Source: UBA3478 sp038134285 | GTDB lineage: Bacteria > Bacteroidota > Bacteroidia > Flavobacteriales > Flavobacteriaceae | Assembly: GCA_038134285.1 (NCBI GenBank) | Contig: JAYPUW010000003.1 | Coordinates: 124,001-188,000 of the forward strand | Direction of reading: 5' to 3' | Length of the DNA: 64,000 nt | In this document: positions 1 through 8,436 of the stretch, in pieces | How positions within the stretch are numbered: the first letter of the stretch is position 1 | Layout of the letters: each line of letters opens with the position of its first letter | Notes under the pieces: model-generated | What the model was told of the DNA's origin: nothing | Databases searched by the model: none | What the model saw: only the letters and a program-made list of their open reading frames with translations | Translations under genes and position numbers: made by a program

Positions 1-445
1 TGTTCAACCGACTTTACTCACCGATATAACCAAAGAACACCGCGTAATGCAAGACGAGATCTTTGGCCCTTTATTGCCCATTATTCCATATGAAACTGAG
101 GCAGAGATAGATCAGTGGTTAGCGCACCTCCCCAATCCGCTGGCGTTTTATGTCTTTTCAAAAAACAAAAAATGGGTAGAGCACCTCTTGGTCAAACACC
201 GCTTTGGTCAGGCCGCTGTGAACGATACTATCATGATGATCGCCGAGTCGAACCTGCCTTTTGGAGGGGTTGGTGAGAGCGGCCATGGGGTTTACCATGC
301 CAAGTACGGCTTTGACACCTTCAGTAGAGAAAAGCCTGTCTTGTACAGAGCTACCTGGCTTGATGTTCCGTTGCGTTACGCCCCTTTTAAAAATAAATTA
401 GGGGCACTGAAAAGATTGCTCTCCATGAATCGCTGGTTGAGTTAG
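1..445 (+). CDS. Aldehyde dehydrogenase, C-terminal part (cut by window start)
   Basis: The reading frame is open from base 2, so the gene starts before the window; about 147 residues remain. The stretch EIFGPLLPI and the later PFGGVGESGHG are typical of the C-terminal third of NAD(P)-dependent aldehyde dehydrogenases. The basic tail ending NRWLS resembles class 3 or fatty-aldehyde-type enzymes. The catalytic cysteine and the cofactor site lie outside the window, so the substrate cannot be judged. The first ATG visible (base 47) is internal and is not the start. A DtxR-like regulator follows after 18 bases on the same strand. Confidence 0.9.
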   Translation, partial: VQPTLLTDITKEHRVMQDEIFGPLLPIIPYETEAEIDQWLAHLPNPLAFYVFSKNKKWVEHLLVKHRFGQAAVNDTIMMIAESNLPFGGVGESGHGVYHAKYGFDTFSREKPVLYRATWLDVPLRYAPFKNKLGALKRLLSMNRWLS

Positions 446-463
446 CCATTAAATCAAATAAGC

Positions 464-871
464 ATGCCCACCATAGAAAAAGAAAACTACCTAAAGACTC
501 TTTACAAGTTTGATGAGAGGGGAGAAGGTGTTACGGTGACTGCCTTGAGTAAGCTTTTTGGGGTGAGCAAGTCAACGGTGTCTAACATGCTTAAAGAAAT
601 GGTACAGTTGGGTCTGGTAAAGACTCAGGCATACAAGCCTATTAACCTCACCACTAAGGGAAGAGCTATCGCTACAGAAGTGGTGGCGAAACACCGCTTA
701 ATCGAATCGTTTTTGGTCGATGTGATGGGGTTTGAGGCCGATCATGTGCACGAAATTGCCGAGGAGCTCGAACACGTTAGGCAACCTGAATTTTTTAAGC
801 GCATGAGTGAAATGTTGGGCGACCATAGCCACGATCCACACGGTACCCCCATACCAGATCACAACTTTTAG
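464..871 (+). CDS. DtxR/MntR-family metal-dependent transcriptional regulator
   Basis: This 135-residue protein has the DtxR layout: a winged helix-turn-helix (about residues 22-62, core VSKSTVSNMLKEMVQLGLV) and a dimerisation helix pair with the family stretch HRLIESFLV and the end motif DPHGTPIPD. It has no SH3-like third domain, as in MntR. The metal-site residues AKHR (His) and EELEH (Glu, Glu, His) are present. The first-helix ligands of Bacillus MntR (Asp8, Glu11) line up with Asn and Lys here, so metal geometry or specificity may differ. It probably controls manganese or iron genes located elsewhere. It sits 11 bases before glpD and may be cotranscribed with it. Confidence 0.85.
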   Translation: MPTIEKENYLKTLYKFDERGEGVTVTALSKLFGVSKSTVSNMLKEMVQLGLVKTQAYKPINLTTKGRAIATEVVAKHRLIESFLVDVMGFEADHVHEIAEELEHVRQPEFFKRMSEMLGDHSHDPHGTPIPDHNF

Positions 872-882
872 AGGAATCGAAT

Positions 883-2436
883 ATGAATAGAGCCACCAAC
901 CTTTCGAAGTTAAAAAAGCGCAATGAACCCTGGGACGTACTCATTATTGGAGGTGGCGCATCCGGCATTGGTGCTGCTATTGATGCTGCATCAAGAGGAT
1001 ACAAAACCTTATTGCTCGAGAAGTATGATTTTGCCAAAGGAACCTCTTCGCGAAGTACAAAATTGGTCCACGGTGGGGTACGTTACTTACAGAACGGAGA
1101 CATTTCATTGGTGATTGAAGCGCTTAAAGAGCGAGGAATTATGCGTAAAAACGCTCCTCATTTGGTGCAAGATCTCAGTTTTGTGATTCCTTCTTACGAT
1201 TGGTGGAACAGTCCTTTTTACGGCATCGGACTCAAGGTCTATGATATGATGGCTGGTAAACTCGGATTAGGCCCTAGTACCTTGCTCAATCGCGAAGAGA
1301 CCTTAGCGCTCATCCCTAATGTTAAAGAAGAGGGGCTAAGAGGTGGCGTAATCTATCACGACGGACAGTTTGATGATGCACGCATGGCTATCTCAATGGC
1401 TCAGACGGCTGAGAACCACGGAGCTATTCTTATCAACTACTGTTCGGTGGACGGACTTTTAAAAACCGATGAAATGGTGCATGGTGTGAAAGCTACCAAT
1501 AGCCTAAGTGGAGCCGTTTTTGAAGTTGAAGCCAAGGTGGTTATTAATGCTACAGGGGTGTTTTCTGATCGCATTATGCAGCTTGATGAGCCCGATGCGA
1601 AGGCACGCATTCGCCCAAGTCAAGGTATTCATTTGGTTTTAGATGCTTCATTTTTAAAGAGTAAGCACGCTATTATGGTGCCTCACACTACTGACGGCAG
1701 GGTACTGTTTGCAGTGCCTTGGAGCGATTATGTGGTGGTAGGAACCACAGATACAGCCGTAGAAAATGCCGATTTTGAGCCCAAAGCGCTTAAAGAAGAA
1801 ATAGACTTCATATTAGAAAATGCGAGTGCCTATATGGCTAAGAAGCCGAAGCGTAAAGACGTGCTCAGTGTATTCTCTGGTTTGCGTCCGTTGGAGGCTT
1901 CCGAAGACAACTCAGAATCTACAAAAGAGATCTCTCGTCATCACAAAGTCATCGTGAGCACCTCAGGCTTAGTAAGTATTTTAGGGGGTAAATGGACTAC
2001 CTATCGAAAGATTGCCGAAGACACTATCAATACAGCCATTGCAGTCGGCGGGCTTCCTGAACGCAAGTGCAATACAGAACTGCTTCCAATACACGGATTT
2101 GACTATGCCTCAAACTGGGACGATCCCATGCACGTCTACGGCACCGATGCAGATAAAATCAGAGAGCTGAGCGAAAAGGGCAACGACTCTTTGAGTGAAG
2201 CCTTCTACTTGAGCCCAAATATGATCCAATGGGCCTGTCAAGAAGAGATGGCGATCACCCTTGAAGACATGCTAGCTAGAAGAAGTCGAGCCCTCTTTTT
2301 AAATGCTAAGGCCTGCCTTGATATTGCCCCAGAGGTAGCCAAAATAATGGCGAAGCACTTGAAAAAAAAGTCAGATTGGATGAAAGACCAACTCAAGGCC
2401 TTTAAAACAGTTTCAGAACACTACCTCATTCACTAA
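883..2436 (+). CDS. glpD: Aerobic glycerol-3-phosphate dehydrogenase (FAD-dependent)
   Basis: The 517-residue protein has the FAD dinucleotide-binding motif GGGASG at about residues 26-31, then the GlpD stretch GTSSRSTKLVHGGVRYL and a conserved HDGQFDDARM segment. Length and C-terminal helical domain match the family. It oxidises sn-glycerol-3-phosphate to dihydroxyacetone phosphate at the inner membrane face, passing electrons to quinones. An AGAGGA stretch lies just before the ATG. No glycerol kinase or glycerol facilitator is nearby. Its stop codon overlaps the stop of the convergent tolC-like gene by four bases. Confidence 0.95.
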   Translation: MNRATNLSKLKKRNEPWDVLIIGGGASGIGAAIDAASRGYKTLLLEKYDFAKGTSSRSTKLVHGGVRYLQNGDISLVIEALKERGIMRKNAPHLVQDLSFVIPSYDWWNSPFYGIGLKVYDMMAGKLGLGPSTLLNREETLALIPNVKEEGLRGGVIYHDGQFDDARMAISMAQTAENHGAILINYCSVDGLLKTDEMVHGVKATNSLSGAVFEVEAKVVINATGVFSDRIMQLDEPDAKARIRPSQGIHLVLDASFLKSKHAIMVPHTTDGRVLFAVPWSDYVVVGTTDTAVENADFEPKALKEEIDFILENASAYMAKKPKRKDVLSVFSGLRPLEASEDNSESTKEISRHHKVIVSTSGLVSILGGKWTTYRKIAEDTINTAIAVGGLPERKCNTELLPIHGFDYASNWDDPMHVYGTDADKIRELSEKGNDSLSEAFYLSPNMIQWACQEEMAITLEDMLARRSRALFLNAKACLDIAPEVAKIMAKHLKKKSDWMKDQLKAFKTVSEHYLIH

Positions 2437-3827
2437 CGCGCAAAAGAGGTATTGAAGTACAACTCAGCAAGTGCTAATTTTTGAGCCACCGATAGTTCTA
2501 TGGCCTTGAGAAGTACTTCGATAAGCTTTGATTCACGTGTATTAACAAAGAATAACGAGCTTTCACCCGCGGCAAATTTTCGCTGCTCTCCCTCAAATAG
2601 TGCACGGTAATCGCTTACCATCATCTCTGCAAGTTCAGATTGGCGCATAAACGAGCTCACCCCACTTTGAAGAGCATTGATTTTGTTACTTAACTCTATT
2701 AATACCTGATCGCGCTCGAGGCTCACGTCTTGCAGCTTTAGAGATGAGATTTCAAGCTCCGCACGCTCTTTTCTCATAAAAAGGGGAACACCCACTTTGA
2801 GTTTTGTGGTGCTGTTTTCGGGGTCAAGACCAAGGCGAATATTTTCAGTCACATCATTCTCTGAAAGCCATTGATAGCCGAGGGTTACTTCAGGCAATAA
2901 ATTGCTTCGCTGCAATCTGCGCTTAAGGCGTTGTGAGTCGACTTTATAGTCAAGTGCCCTGAGTTTGGGGTGCTCTTCAATGGAGAAATCAACGGCACTA
3001 AAACGCATTTCGTAGGCCTCGGCGTTTAGTATGGGCTGCACCATAGGGCTCAAAGTGACGGGAGTGTCATTGATCCAAAGGTAATTTGCGGCCTTTAAAC
3101 TCTTTTCTCTTAGTTTGAGTTGCACCTTTTCAAGACTTAATACCCTCGTGTTGAAGGCAATTCGGGCTTCAGTGGTATCAATGGCGGCAAGATCGCCCAT
3201 GGCGTATTGTTCTTTGACCCCCTTAAATCTGAAACGTGCATTCTCAACGAATTGATCAAAAACCTGATACTCTTGGTACGCTCTATACCACTCCAAGTAG
3301 GCTTGAGTCGCCTCGAACAAAATCTCATTGACGCTCAAAAGATTTTCTTCTTCAGCTTGCTGCGTAAAGAGTTTAGCCTGTTTTAAGGCGGTCATACGCG
3401 GATTCGCCAAAAGTCCTTTGGCCAGGTTTAACTCACCTCCAAGACTATACAGCCCCTCTCCGCTCACCTCGTTTTCGGGGTTAAGGTAGTTGCCGTCAGC
3501 CTCAACATATCCGCCTTTCAGCGTAAGCCCGTAGTAGGTCGGAATCTCGAAGGTCGCATTCAGACGATCGTAGTAGGTGGAATTTTTGAAAGTTTTTTCG
3601 CTAAGATCTAACCCGAACTTCGGATCAAATGCTCCACGCGCCTTCATCAACTTGGCTTCACTTTCGTCCAGGGCAATATTCGCCTGTTTGACAAACGGAT
3701 GGAATGCCTTGACATATCCTAGAAATTCGGTCAACGTCAGTTGCTCTGACTCAGATTGAGCGCTGAGGGTTGAGGTGTGTACTCCGAAAACTAGACCCAT
3801 TAAGAAGCCCGTGATCAATCGCTGCAT
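2433..3827 (-). CDS. TolC-family outer membrane efflux channel
   Basis: The 464-residue protein begins with a Sec signal peptide (about residues 1-23, ending TLSAQ). It continues with two repeats of long helical hairpins, as in TolC/OprM channels; heptad-like alpha-helical stretches are visible around residues 150-230 and 370-450. It should form the trimeric outer-membrane exit duct for the HlyD adaptor and ABC exporter encoded directly upstream, with a 3-base gap. It is the last gene of a four-gene operon headed by a TetR regulator. The stop overlaps the glpD stop by four bases and no intrinsic terminator is visible. Confidence 0.9.
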   Translation of the reverse strand: MQRLITGFLMGLVFGVHTSTLSAQSESEQLTLTEFLGYVKAFHPFVKQANIALDESEAKLMKARGAFDPKFGLDLSEKTFKNSTYYDRLNATFEIPTYYGLTLKGGYVEADGNYLNPENEVSGEGLYSLGGELNLAKGLLANPRMTALKQAKLFTQQAEEENLLSVNEILFEATQAYLEWYRAYQEYQVFDQFVENARFRFKGVKEQYAMGDLAAIDTTEARIAFNTRVLSLEKVQLKLREKSLKAANYLWINDTPVTLSPMVQPILNAEAYEMRFSAVDFSIEEHPKLRALDYKVDSQRLKRRLQRSNLLPEVTLGYQWLSENDVTENIRLGLDPENSTTKLKVGVPLFMRKERAELEISSLKLQDVSLERDQVLIELSNKINALQSGVSSFMRQSELAEMMVSDYRALFEGEQRKFAAGESSLFFVNTRESKLIEVLLKAIELSVAQKLALAELYFNTSFAR

Positions 3828-3830
3828 GTT

Positions 3831-5189
3831 CTACTTAATTTTGATTGGGAGCATAGGAACCTCATTGTTTACCGGATCATAATAGTCGGGCGGAAAGCCG
3901 TTGAGCTGTCTCCAAAGTTCATACCACACTGGAACATTCTGAAGCAGCGCAATTGTACGTGCACCTGAGCCAATACGCACCTCGGTGGGCCAAGGATGAT
4001 CATCGGGATCAGGAGCGAGCAATACCCTGTAGAGATTATTGTCGCTAATAAAGTTTTCTAACGCAATAACCTTGGCGCCATAAGTCCCGGATGAGACATT
4101 GGGCCATCCGCTAAAAATAATCGCTGGCCATCCGTCAAATTCTACTCTTACCTTTTCACCAATATGAATGAGCGGCATATCGATAGGGCGCATATAGGTT
4201 TCTACGGCAATGGCGTAATCGTTAGGCATGATCGATACTAGGCGATCTCCCTCTTTAAAAGTTTCGCCAATCCCTCCTTTTAAGGCCTTGTTGATGAATC
4301 CCGACTGAGGCGCTAGCACGTATTGCAATGCTGCTCTGTTGGTATAATTGGCCAAAGTATTCGAGAGTTTGGCTACCTCGCCGGCTGCCTCAAATCCGTC
4401 TGATTGTGCGGTCGCGAGATCAGATTGAGCCTTTGAGATCTTGTCGGCAAAGCTTGCCTGTAAACGCTCAATTTCAAGGCGCGCAATATTCACCTCATTC
4501 TTCGAATTTTGATACTGGTTTTCAGCTGCGATATACTTGGCCTCAGTTTCTCTAGATTTCATACGTTTTTCTTCAACATCGCGCATGGCCTTTAACCCCT
4601 GATCAAACAGAGAGAGGTCGCGATCTAATCGTATTTGAGCTATACTGCGGTCAGTTTTAGCAGCCTCGAATTTGATGCTGTCATTCTGCACATAAAGTAT
4701 GGTCTGTGTTAGCTGATTTTCAGCCTGTTCTAGCTTTAGCGTCTGCTCTCTCTGCAGTGCAGCGAGCTGGTTTCTGAGCGCGGTTACCTTATCGTTATAG
4801 GCGGTTACCGCTCCTTTCTTCGCTTCCACTTGTTCTTTAGTACGCTCGAGCAGCTTACTATCGAAATACTCACTTTTAACTTCAGAAATACGCAAGATAG
4901 TGTCGCCTTTTTCAACAAAATCTCCCTCGCGTACAAACCATTCTTCTATGCGTCCTGGTATTTGTGATTGGACGGTTTGAGGTCGTTTGTCGGGTTCTAG
5001 CGTCGTGACATATCCTTTTCCGGTAATATTTTGCGTCCACGGTAAGAATAGCACCAAGAACACCACCCCAGAAAAGATGAGTAAGAAGCGATTGAACTGC
5101 CTGTAATAGCTGACTTTAAAAATGCGATCCGCAGATCTGAACCTTTCAAAGTCGAAGTTCTTAACCGGATTGTTTGAAATATTCAGCAT
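3831..5189 (-). CDS. HlyD-family membrane fusion (adaptor) protein
   Basis: I place the start at the ATG ending at 5189 (MLNISNNPVK), two bases after the stop of the ABC gene, rather than at an upstream in-frame codon inside that gene. The protein has about 452 residues. One transmembrane segment lies near residues 33-50 (FLLIFSGVVFLVLFLPW), followed by a lipoyl-like half domain (IPGRIEEWFVREGDFVEKGD), a long coiled coil, and a second lipoyl half with a beta-barrel (APQSGFINKALKGGIGETF). It bridges the inner-membrane ABC protein and the TolC channel in a type I-like export system. Confidence 0.92.
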   Translation of the reverse strand: MLNISNNPVKNFDFERFRSADRIFKVSYYRQFNRFLLIFSGVVFLVLFLPWTQNITGKGYVTTLEPDKRPQTVQSQIPGRIEEWFVREGDFVEKGDTILRISEVKSEYFDSKLLERTKEQVEAKKGAVTAYNDKVTALRNQLAALQREQTLKLEQAENQLTQTILYVQNDSIKFEAAKTDRSIAQIRLDRDLSLFDQGLKAMRDVEEKRMKSRETEAKYIAAENQYQNSKNEVNIARLEIERLQASFADKISKAQSDLATAQSDGFEAAGEVAKLSNTLANYTNRAALQYVLAPQSGFINKALKGGIGETFKEGDRLVSIMPNDYAIAVETYMRPIDMPLIHIGEKVRVEFDGWPAIIFSGWPNVSSGTYGAKVIALENFISDNNLYRVLLAPDPDDHPWPTEVRIGSGARTIALLQNVPVWYELWRQLNGFPPDYYDPVNNEVPMLPIKIK

Positions 5190-5191
5190 AC

Positions 5192-6859
5192 TTATTTCTT
5201 TATTGAGGTTAATTCTCCCTCGTTGAGTTCTAGCGCCTTGCTGCACTTGCTATTCCAGTGCGTATTATTGCTCACCACTACAATCGACCATTGGTGCTTC
5301 TTATCACAGAGGTAGTCGATAATCTTAGCTGTTTCTTCGGGTCTGAATTGATCAAGTGGATCTTCAAGCAATAATACCTTTGGTTTCTTTAGAAGAGCAC
5401 GAACTAGGATTATTTTCTTAGTAATCGTGTACGAGATGTGCTTTCCTTCAGGGATGATAAAGGTTTCTAAACCGAGCGGTAATGATTTGATGAAGTCTTT
5501 CAATCCAATTTGTTGAAGAAGCTCATCTAAATAACCATGATCATAGTCTGAGGTTCCAAAGGTGAGGTTCTCAATCAAGGTACCCTCAAACGGCACTTCG
5601 TCTGATAACGAAAGCCCAAGGTGCGAACGGTAATGATTTAATTGAAGTGCTTTTAAATTGGTGCTATCGACAAACACAGAGCCGCTAGTCGGGGTATTTA
5701 CCCCGGCTAAGACTCGCATTAGGCTTGATTTTCCTGAGCCAGATACGCCCTTTAAAAGCACAACCTCTCCTGGATCTACGCAGAAGCTAATGTTCTTCAA
5801 AACAGGCTCTTCGCGACCTTGAACAGAGTACCAAACATCATCGAGTTCTAGTCTGAAAGTTGTGGTCATTTCTGGAGTTTTACCCTCCTGAAACTCGAGT
5901 TTTAAATCGACTACTTGACCTATTTTTTCAATAGCCGTGAGCATATCATATAATGTCTCTAGGCTGATGATAAGCTTTTCTACCGAGGTGATTACCAATA
6001 GGATTACAATCTCAGCGGCAACGAACTGGCCAATATTCATTTGCTGATTCAGTACGAGTGCGCCTCCAATAACTAACAACCCAGCTGTGACGGTCACCTT
6101 GAAGGCGATCATCTTGATGTACTGCAATTTGATCACCTGAAAATGTGATTCTCGAGCCTTGAGGTAATCACATACCAATACATCGTTTTTGCTCATCGCA
6201 AATTGGGTATTTCCGGATAGTTTAAAACTTACTATCGAGCGCGCAACCTCTTGTATCCAATGAGCGACACGGTACTTGTGCTTTGATTCTAATAATGACG
6301 TTTCAAGCCCTTTTTTTACAGTATATCTGAATACGAAGTACATCAAGAGCAAAATAGTGAGTCCGAAAATGATAAAGAACGGATGGTAAAATGACAGCAG
6401 GATGAGCGCAAAAACGATCTGAATAAGCGCTGTCGGCACATCGATTAAGATTTTAGAGAGGCCTTTTTGAAGGGTCAAGGTGTCGAAAAATCGATTGGCC
6501 AACTCAGGGGGGTACAAATTGCGAAGTTCACTCATCCGAATCTTCGGAAAACGGTAACTGAACTCGAAACTAGAACGTGTGAAAATGCGCTGCTGCAAAG
6601 TTTCAATGATGCGCAGTTGCATTATTTGTAGGGCTCCTGTAAATACAACTCCTAGGGTCACTAGCACTACAAGGATCACCCAAGAATTAGAGATCTGGGC
6701 ACCCTGAATCAGGTTGATGATGGCCTGAATCCCTAGGGGTAAAGAGAGCGATACTGCACCCGCAAATAGGGCGTAGTAAAAGATTTGAAAGATATCTTTT
6801 CTTTCGAGTGAAATGAGCCCGAAGAAACGATCCCAAACGGCTTTAGTATCTATTTTCAT
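5192..6859 (-). CDS. ABC exporter (permease-ATPase fusion) with degenerate ATPase motifs
   Basis: The start chosen is the ATG at 6859, which overlaps the tetR stop as ATGA, giving 555 residues. Residues about 20-310 form a type I exporter membrane domain with five or six helices and no C39 peptidase domain. The nucleotide-binding domain has an intact Walker A (GVSGSGKSS, Lys377). The other motifs are altered. The Q-loop glutamine position is Ser419. The LSGGQ signature is ISYTI (475-479). The Walker B acid pair is Glu499-Asp500 instead of Asp-Glu. The H-loop histidine position falls at SNN (530-532). The frame is intact and the gene is packed in an operon, so it looks selected rather than decayed. 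It may bind ATP but hydrolyse it poorly or differently. Confidence 0.88.
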   Translation of the reverse strand: MKIDTKAVWDRFFGLISLERKDIFQIFYYALFAGAVSLSLPLGIQAIINLIQGAQISNSWVILVVLVTLGVVFTGALQIMQLRIIETLQQRIFTRSSFEFSYRFPKIRMSELRNLYPPELANRFFDTLTLQKGLSKILIDVPTALIQIVFALILLSFYHPFFIIFGLTILLLMYFVFRYTVKKGLETSLLESKHKYRVAHWIQEVARSIVSFKLSGNTQFAMSKNDVLVCDYLKARESHFQVIKLQYIKMIAFKVTVTAGLLVIGGALVLNQQMNIGQFVAAEIVILLVITSVEKLIISLETLYDMLTAIEKIGQVVDLKLEFQEGKTPEMTTTFRLELDDVWYSVQGREEPVLKNISFCVDPGEVVLLKGVSGSGKSSLMRVLAGVNTPTSGSVFVDSTNLKALQLNHYRSHLGLSLSDEVPFEGTLIENLTFGTSDYDHGYLDELLQQIGLKDFIKSLPLGLETFIIPEGKHISYTITKKIILVRALLKKPKVLLLEDPLDQFRPEETAKIIDYLCDKKHQWSIVVVSNNTHWNSKCSKALELNEGELTSIKK

Positions 6860-7524
6860 GCAATGGTTTTTCGAACGAGCTCGGTAAGAAATGTTACCGG
6901 ACTCTCTTTTGTACAATTTGTTAGGCTTTTGAAGTGATTTCCTAAAAAATGTTGGTGTAGGGCGGTGTCAAGAACGGTGCTCGCCAAACTTTTAGCATAG
7001 CGATACTCAGGAGATACCGCACTGATCATTTCTTGAAGGCGATTCACGAGTCGCTTGTAACTTTCGAAATTCCCTTCTTTGTTCTCGATATCGACCTGCT
7101 TTGTCAAGAACGATTTTGAATTTTCGTTGATCATAATGCGGTTCAGCGCTACTTCGTCTACATAGGTAAAGGTGTTGTCTTTCTTGACCTCTCTAGCCAC
7201 GATTTCGATTGCTTTTTCGAGTTTGAGTTCGACATCATTTAAACTGAAGGTGGCAATCACAAGATGGTACTCGATCCAGCTCCAGTACCACGAGCTTAAG
7301 TAAATCAGCAACTTGTGCTTATTCTCAAAATAGCGATAGATCGAACTTTCGTTTGATCCTATGGCTTCGCCTAATTTTTTAAATGTGAAAGCTTCAAAGC
7401 CCATTTCATCTATGAGTGAAATGCTATGCTCGATAATGCGTTTACCTAATTCCGAAGATTCGGGGTCTTTGAGATACACCGACTTCGGTACGTTTATTCG
7501 CAAACTTGCAAGTAATTTTTCCAT
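6856..7524 (-). CDS. TetR/AcrR-family transcriptional regulator
   Basis: The 222-residue protein has an N-terminal TetR helix-turn-helix (about residues 46-68: FTFKKLGEAIGSNESSIYRY) after an unusually long 35-residue lead. Its C-terminal ligand domain matches no family member I can name. It is the first gene of the exporter operon; its TGA overlaps the ABC start. A 17-base palindrome lies 25-41 bases upstream of its ATG and touches the -7 element, so it likely represses its own operon until a ligand, perhaps an exported compound, binds. Confidence 0.88.
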   Translation of the reverse strand: MEKLLASLRINVPKSVYLKDPESSELGKRIIEHSISLIDEMGFEAFTFKKLGEAIGSNESSIYRYFENKHKLLIYLSSWYWSWIEYHLVIATFSLNDVELKLEKAIEIVAREVKKDNTFTYVDEVALNRIMINENSKSFLTKQVDIENKEGNFESYKRLVNRLQEMISAVSPEYRYAKSLASTVLDTALHQHFLGNHFKSLTNCTKESPVTFLTELVRKTIA

Positions 7525-7542
7525 AACAATATACTAAACTTG

Positions 7543-7550
7543 CAAATATA
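7543..7550 (-). promoter_or_regulatory. -7 promoter element (TATATTTG) of the tetR-ABC-hlyD-tolC operon
   Basis: On the minus strand the bases read TATATTTG, a perfect match to the Bacteroidota -7 consensus TAnnTTTG, 18 bases before the tetR ATG. A TTTG exists upstream but at 24 bases spacing, longer than usual, so the -33 half is uncertain. Confidence 0.55.
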
Positions 7551-7565
7551 ATAGTAATACTATTA
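7549..7565. promoter_or_regulatory. Putative TetR operator palindrome
   Basis: TAATAGTA-A-TACTATTA is a perfect 8-base inverted repeat around one central base. It overlaps the last bases of the -7 element and fills the spacer of the tetR promoter, where a bound repressor would block RNA polymerase. The assignment to this TetR is inferred from position. Confidence 0.55.
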
Positions 7566-7605
7566 ATATGAAAACAAAATTTTTACTCTTTTTTAAAAGA
7601 GCTGC

Positions 7606-8436
7606 TTAGTCAAATGAACTGAGGTCTGAGGCTGAGGTTAGATCTGGCAAGGCTTCTTTTACAAGGTGAACGAATACACTCGAAGGATCGTCTTTGATGG
7701 CTAAACGAAAGGCCTCCGGCAGTTCTTTTTCTTTGCGCTCAGGATGAATGGGGCAGCGCTCAAGAGTGCTGAAGAATGAAGCTCCGTCAGCCAACCACAG
7801 ATTCATGCTCACCATCAGGTTTCCAGCAGTATCCTTGAAACGATCAAGGGTGTCGACCGGAGGTTTTTCCACAATCTCAGATACGCGCTGATGGATGGTA
7901 CGTATGAGGGCAAAACTGCTAATTCTTTCTTTTGAAAATCCGAGTGCCCTAGCCTCATAGGCGATAAGAGCATGAGGCGTGCTCGTATGATGCACGGCCT
8001 TTGAAATGGCATTTGCGCTATATAGATTGTCACCGTTTGCGATAATGAATCTTTGGTTTTTTAACTTCGGGTATTGCTGCATGGCCTGAAAGACCGCGTC
8101 TGCCGTACCAATGGGTTTATCAGATGCAGTGTCTGGTGACTGGACGGCAAAATGAATAGCCATAGCTGCTTGGGGAGTATGTTCTATAATGCTTTTTTGC
8201 CACTCTAAAAAGAATTCATTTTCAGGGCTGGTCACCACAATCACTTCGGTCACCCCTGCCTTAAATGCCTCAAAGCAGAGGCGAGATAAAAGGGGGGTGT
8301 GCGACGTGCCTAACGGGATTAGTGATTTGTGCAGCTGCTGCACCTTTAAAGCTAGATGATGATCGCCCAGTTGATGCGCTGATTTTTTCATTCGAGACGA
8401 ACGGCCTCCGGCCATGATGACAAGGGTAGTGTTCAT
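7606..8436 (-). CDS. Sugar nucleotidyltransferase-like protein (NTP_transferase fold)
   Basis: The 276-residue protein opens with the nucleotidyltransferase loop MAGGRSSRM (residues 8-16), followed by a conserved LHKSLIPLG region and a metal-binding ANGDNLY motif near residue 138. These place it in the NDP-sugar pyrophosphorylase superfamily. Its start overlaps the stop of the GHMP kinase gene as ATGA. The pair therefore likely converts a free sugar to sugar-1-phosphate and then to a nucleotide sugar. The exact sugar is not evident. The region after its stop holds only the tetR promoter of the neighbouring operon. Confidence 0.8.
   Translation of the reverse strand: MNTTLVIMAGGRSSRMKKSAHQLGDHHLALKVQQLHKSLIPLGTSHTPLLSRLCFEAFKAGVTEVIVVTSPENEFFLEWQKSIIEHTPQAAMAIHFAVQSPDTASDKPIGTADAVFQAMQQYPKLKNQRFIIANGDNLYSANAISKAVHHTSTPHALIAYEARALGFSKERISSFALIRTIHQRVSEIVEKPPVDTLDRFKDTAGNLMVSMNLWLADGASFFSTLERCPIHPERKEKELPEAFRLAIKDDPSSVFVHLVKEALPDLTSASDLSSFD

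Noticed and set aside
5192..6859. Bacteriocin exporter with C39 leader peptidase
   Set aside because: No C39 domain is present at the N-terminus and no double-glycine leader gene is nearby.
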